A stretch of 36,578 nucleotides of DNA from contig VGZE01000020.1 in NCBI GenBank assembly GCA_016872755.1, positions 1 to 36,578 on the forward strand. The letters are read 5' to 3'. Shown one piece after another: positions 33,256 to 36,578 of this stretch (its first letter is position 1; each line of letters starts with the position of its first letter). The translations under genes were made by a program, and so were the position numbers. The notes under the pieces are model-generated. The model worked only from the letters and a program-made list of their open reading frames with translations, was not told the DNA's origin and searched no databases. Origin of the DNA: Planctomycetota bacterium (lineage in GTDB: Bacteria > Planctomycetota > UBA1135 > GCA-002686595).

Positions 33256-33783
33256 ATGCCCATCAACGACATCTCCGCCGCGCTCCCGTCGCAGTACGAC
33301 CAGGTCGCGCCCAAGCAGCAGCTCGACAAGGACGCGTTCATGAAGCTCCTCGTCACGCAGATGAAGTCGCAGGACCCGCTGTCACCGCAGTCGAACCAGG
33401 AGTTCATCGGGCAGCTCGCGAACTTCTCGTCGCTCGAGCAGATGCAGAACCTGAACGACAACGTGCTCGGGCTCGCGCTCTTGCAGCAGGACAGCTCGCT
33501 CTTGCTCGCGATGTCGAACGGCAGCGCGCTGATCGGCAAGGACGTGGTGTACGAGGACCCCGCCACCGGGGCCACCAAGACGGGTCACGTCGAGTCGATG
33601 CTGATGCAGGACGGCCAGGCGCTGTTGAAGGTGGGCAGCAACAAGATCCCGCTCGCGTCGATCCTGGAGATCAAGGAGCCGCAACAGGGTGCGCCGACCG
33701 ACACGGGCGACGACGCGGGGGATTCCTCGACGGACGCCGGCAATTCGGGGCAGAACGGCAATGACGCGGGAGGCGCCGGCTGA
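33256..33783 (+). CDS. flgD: Flagellar hook capping protein FlgD
   Basis: 175-aa hook scaffold protein. The N-terminal signature is KDAFMKLLVTQMKSQDPLSP, then NQEFIGQLANFSSLEQMQNL, the conserved FlgD export/capping segment. A Tudor-like part follows (SALIGKDVVYEDPATGATKTG, then LKVGSNKIPLASILEI). The FlgD immunoglobulin-like domain found in longer FlgDs is absent; instead the protein ends in an Asp/Gly/Asn-rich tail. It would cap the growing hook until FlgE assembly ends. flgE begins 3 bp past its stop, so the two are co-translated. Confidence 0.93.
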   Translation: MPINDISAALPSQYDQVAPKQQLDKDAFMKLLVTQMKSQDPLSPQSNQEFIGQLANFSSLEQMQNLNDNVLGLALLQQDSSLLLAMSNGSALIGKDVVYEDPATGATKTGHVESMLMQDGQALLKVGSNKIPLASILEIKEPQQGAPTDTGDDAGDSSTDAGNSGQNGNDAGGAG

Positions 33784-33786
33784 GCC

Positions 33787-35706
33787 ATGGCATCGTCCTT
33801 CATCACCGCGCTCGGAGGCATGCGTGCCAACCAGAGCTGGCTCGACATCATCGGTAACAACCTGGCCAATGCGAACACGCCCGGATTCAAGGCCTCGCGC
33901 GCCCTCTTCAGCGATCAGTTCAGCCGCTTGATCAAGCCGGCCACGCCCGCCGCCGGCGCCATCGGCGGCACCGATCCGATGCAGGTCGGGCAGGGCGTCA
34001 AGCTCGCGCTGGTCGATCACGACTTCCGGCAGGGCACGTTGAACAGCACGGGCCGCACCTTCGACCTCGCGCTGCGCGGCTTCGGTTTCTTCGCGCTGTC
34101 CGACGGCCTGCGCACCTTCTACTCGCGCGTCGGATCGTTCGGTCTCGACGCCGAAAAGAACATGGTCGACCAGACCACCGGCTACAAAGTGCTCGACCCC
34201 AACGGATCCGCCTTCACCGTCAACACGGATACGGTGATTCCGCCCAAGGCGACCACCTCGATCGACTTCAAGGGCAACCTGCCCGCCGAGGTGAAGGGCC
34301 CGCTGGCCGAAACGCTCGCCGCGACCTCCGAATTCGTCGCGGGCACGCCGGCGACGATGACGAGTTCGAATGCGGCGCCGTTCGCGGCGACCACCGGCCA
34401 GACCTACACGATGGACATCAAGGTCAACGGCGGCGCGCCGCAGAAGGTATCGGTCACCGCCAGCGGCCCGACCCTGACCGCGACCGAGGTCGCCAGCGCG
34501 ATCGATGCGCTCGACCACATCAGCGCGAGCGTCGATGGGAGCGGCAACATCGTGATGACGGCCGAGAAGAACGGCTCGAAATCGTCGATCAAGGTCGATC
34601 CGCCGTCCACCAACAGCCTGGCCGCGATGGCCGGCTTCGGCACGAACCTCGTCACCGGCACGGAGAGCGCCGCGACGGCCGCGACCGACTTGAACGACCT
34701 GACGCTGAGCCTGGGCACCTACGTACCCGGCGACGTGATCCACGCGGCGGGCACGGACGCGGACGGTTCGCCCGTCTCGGGGACCTTCACCTACGGCACG
34801 GACGGCACGACCATCGCCGACTTCGTCGCGTTCCTCAACTCGCAGTTCGCGGGAGCGACGGCGAGCTTCGACGCGGCCGCGCAGAAGCTCGAGCTCACCG
34901 CCAATTCGACCGGCGACGCGAACCTCTCGCTGGCCATCAACGACCCGCCGGGTCAGGTCAAGAAATTCGACTGGTCGGCGGCGGCGATGGTGGTCGAGAC
35001 CAACGGAACGGGCCCCGACAAGGTGAGCTCCACCGTGGAGGTCTTCGACGCGGCCGGGACCTCGCACCTGGTCACGCTCGAATGGCAGCGCCAGGACGAC
35101 GGCACCTGGAACGGCACCGCCACGATGCCGGCCACGGCCGGAACGGTGCTCAACGGGACGGTCAACGGCCTGAGCTTCAATGCCAACGGCTCGCTCTCGA
35201 CGCCCGCGATCGCCACGCTCGACGTGCAATTCACCGGACAGCCGGCGCAATCGATCACGCTCGCGCTCGGCACGCCCGGCGACTTCGACGGCATCACGCA
35301 GTTCGGTTCGAGCGCCAGCCTGGTCGCCGATAAGCAGGACGGCTACGGCGTCGGCGAACTGGCCAACCTGTCCGTCTCCGTCCAGGGCACGATCAACGGG
35401 TTCTTCACCAACGGGCAGACCGTCGCGCTCGGCCAGTTCGGAGTGGCGACCTTCGCGAACGAGGCCGGCTTGCAGAGCGTCGGCGACAACTACTGGGTCG
35501 AGTCGCCCAACAGCGGTCAGCTCGTGCTGTCCGCGGGCAAGTTCGGCAAGGCCGGCGAGGTGATCGGCGGCGCGCTCGAGGAATCGAACGTCGACACGGC
35601 CGAGGAGTTCGTCCGCATGATCCAGGCGCAGCGCGGCTTCCAGGCCAATGCGCGCGTGATCACCGCGCAGAACGAGATCCTCCAGGACGTGATGCAGATC
35701 ACGTAA
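33787..35706 (+). CDS. flgE: Flagellar hook protein FlgE
   Basis: 639-aa hook subunit, longer than the enterobacterial form (about 400 aa). The N-terminal rod motif is SFITALGGMRANQSWLDIIG followed by NNLANANTPGFK. The C-terminal coiled part is ESNVDTAEEFVRMIQAQRGF then QANARVITAQNEILQDVMQI. Between them are FlgE D1/D2-like beta domains plus Thr/Ala/Gly-rich insert segments, so the outer hook surface is probably enlarged. It is coupled to flgD. A 6-bp GC hairpin just after the stop may end the unit. Confidence 0.95.
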   Translation: MASSFITALGGMRANQSWLDIIGNNLANANTPGFKASRALFSDQFSRLIKPATPAAGAIGGTDPMQVGQGVKLALVDHDFRQGTLNSTGRTFDLALRGFGFFALSDGLRTFYSRVGSFGLDAEKNMVDQTTGYKVLDPNGSAFTVNTDTVIPPKATTSIDFKGNLPAEVKGPLAETLAATSEFVAGTPATMTSSNAAPFAATTGQTYTMDIKVNGGAPQKVSVTASGPTLTATEVASAIDALDHISASVDGSGNIVMTAEKNGSKSSIKVDPPSTNSLAAMAGFGTNLVTGTESAATAATDLNDLTLSLGTYVPGDVIHAAGTDADGSPVSGTFTYGTDGTTIADFVAFLNSQFAGATASFDAAAQKLELTANSTGDANLSLAINDPPGQVKKFDWSAAAMVVETNGTGPDKVSSTVEVFDAAGTSHLVTLEWQRQDDGTWNGTATMPATAGTVLNGTVNGLSFNANGSLSTPAIATLDVQFTGQPAQSITLALGTPGDFDGITQFGSSASLVADKQDGYGVGELANLSVSVQGTINGFFTNGQTVALGQFGVATFANEAGLQSVGDNYWVESPNSGQLVLSAGKFGKAGEVIGGALEESNVDTAEEFVRMIQAQRGFQANARVITAQNEILQDVMQIT

Positions 35707-35710
35707 GCGA

Positions 35711-35727
35711 CCGCGGGGCGGCCGCGG
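35711..35727. terminator. Short GC hairpin between convergent flgE and rsgA
   Basis: CCGCGG (35711-35716), GGCGG loop, CCGCGG (35722-35727): a 6-bp stem, self-complementary on both strands, filling nearly all of the 22-bp gap between two convergent stops. No U tract follows, so terminator function is tentative. Confidence 0.35.
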
Positions 35728-35728
35728 C

Positions 35729-36578
35729 TCACTCCGCGTCCGCCCCGTGCTCCTCCGCAATGTCGTCGCGGCGGCCGCGCAGCTCGTCGAGCATCTCGAG
35801 ATAGCTCGCGTAGCGCGTCGCCGGGAGGCGGCCCTCATCGACGTCCTCGAACACCGCGCAACCGGGTTCGTGATCGTGCGTGCAGTCGGGCAAGTGGCAG
35901 CGCGCGCTGGCGCGGGCGATCTCGGGCCACAGCATGCGCAGCTCGACCGGCGTGATCGCGTGCAGGCGAAACACACGGATGCCGGGCGTGTCGATCACCG
36001 CGCTCCCGTCCGCGAGCCTGTGCAGTTGCGAAAAGCTCGTCGTGTGTCGTCCCTGGTCCCAAAACTTGCTGATGCGGCCTTCCTTCAGCTTCAGCGCTGG
36101 ATCGAGGCGATTGAGCAGCGTCGACTTGCCGACGCCTGAACCGCCGTAGAGCACGCTGACCTTGCCGGCGAGCAGCTCGCGCAGCTCCTCGAGGCCGGTG
36201 CCGTCGACCGCGCTCGTCTCCAGCACGCGCACGCCGGCGCCCTCGTACGTCGCGCGGATGCGGCCGATGTCCTCGCGCTCGCACAGATCGACCTTGTTGA
36301 GCACGAGCACCGCCGGGATGCGGTGCCACTGGCAGGCCGCGAGGATCCGGTCGCTGCGGTGGCTGGAGAAAACCGGCTTGGCGACCGAGGCAATGTTCAG
36401 GAGTTGGTCCAGGTTCGCGCACAGGATCTGCGCGCGCGGGTCGTGACTCGATGCGATCCGCGACAGGAAATTGCGCCGCTCGTGAACGCTCTCGATGCCC
36501 GGCGGGTTTCCTTCGAGCGTCACGTCGACGATGTCGCCGACCGCGACCGGATTCTTCGCGCCGCCGCGTTCCTCGAAC
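35729..36578 (-). CDS. rsgA: Ribosome small subunit-dependent GTPase RsgA, N-terminus beyond window
   Basis: Late 30S assembly GTPase (YjeQ/EngC), at least 283 aa visible. The frame stays open to the window edge, and its first residues (KNPVAVGDIVDVTLEGNPPG) belong to the OB-fold, so the GTG at 36523 is internal. The G domain is circularly permuted as in the family: NKVD (G4) comes first, then the P-loop GGSGVGKSTLL, the segment GRHTTSFSQLH and DTPG (G3). The C-terminal zinc site is CHLPDCTHDHEPGC. It converges on flgE. Confidence 0.94.
   Translation of the reverse strand, partial: FEERGGAKNPVAVGDIVDVTLEGNPPGIESVHERRNFLSRIASSHDPRAQILCANLDQLLNIASVAKPVFSSHRSDRILAACQWHRIPAVLVLNKVDLCEREDIGRIRATYEGAGVRVLETSAVDGTGLEELRELLAGKVSVLYGGSGVGKSTLLNRLDPALKLKEGRISKFWDQGRHTTSFSQLHRLADGSAVIDTPGIRVFRLHAITPVELRMLWPEIARASARCHLPDCTHDHEPGCAVFEDVDEGRLPATRYASYLEMLDELRGRRDDIAEEHGADAE

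Noticed and set aside
1-36578. Mobile elements, CRISPR arrays, prophage genes
   Set aside because: No transposase, integrase, terminal inverted repeats, regularly spaced repeats or phage structural genes were seen.

Overview
The window looks like chromosomal DNA from a high-GC Planctomycetota-type bacterium. This is inferred from style, not from a marker gene. The clues are a Ser/Thr kinase with a family-typical N-terminal leader and a TPR tail, a signal peptidase I with a very large insert, secreted proteins with DUF4331/DUF4198-like features, a beta-propeller fused to a di-heme cytochrome, two ECF sigma/anti-sigma modules, and dense gene packing with many 4-base ATGA start/stop overlaps. 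I see no insertion sequence, prophage or CRISPR array. Both ends cut genes: an SDR reductase on the left and rsgA on the right.

Layout. 1-9 kb: SDR oxidoreductase (partial), Ser/Thr kinase (-), TIM-barrel isomerase-like protein, a 74-aa four-cysteine protein, a 2-isopropylmalate/homocitrate-synthase-like enzyme (-), a winged-helix regulator coupled to a secreted aspartyl protease, and a pore-only MgtE. 9-16.5 kb: a polytopic membrane protein (-) divergent from signal peptidase I; a translationally coupled ECF sigma / zinc anti-sigma / lipoprotein operon; mnmH (tRNA 2-selenouridine synthase); and a second ECF sigma with a cupin anti-sigma (-). 16.6-19.1 kb: a divergent operon of a DUF4331 protein, an Asp-rich small lipoprotein and a DUF4198-like protein. 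19.1-25.1 kb: radical SAM protein and glycosyltransferase 9 (both -), ankyrin protein, secreted small protein (-), full three-domain dsbD. 25.1-28.5 kb: an unusual tRNA, feoB and feoA (all -), and rpiA. 28.5-31.6 kb: tandem repeats, a GC hairpin, then the cytochrome/propeller protein (-). 31.6-35.7 kb: a 479-bp leader with direct repeats and hairpins, then fliK-flgD-flgE. Right end: rsgA (-).

Most unusual element. At 25109-25201 on the minus strand, between dsbD and feoB, is a tRNA with a perfect T arm and a GCA (Cys) anticodon. It also has a 7-bp variable arm, an extended D stem closed by a four-base loop, and U73. It looks like a selenocysteine-type tRNA body carrying cysteine identity. The selenium-linked enzyme MnmH lies in the same window. 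Whether this tRNA decodes, suppresses or regulates cannot be told from sequence alone.

How genes may work together. Each sigma/anti-sigma pair is an envelope-signalling unit: the first with its own lipoprotein, the second probably driving the divergent DUF4331 operon. Feo imports ferrous iron, DsbD supplies periplasmic reductant, and the secreted cytochrome uses heme, so 23-31.6 kb has a redox/iron flavour. The right end encodes flagellar hook assembly.
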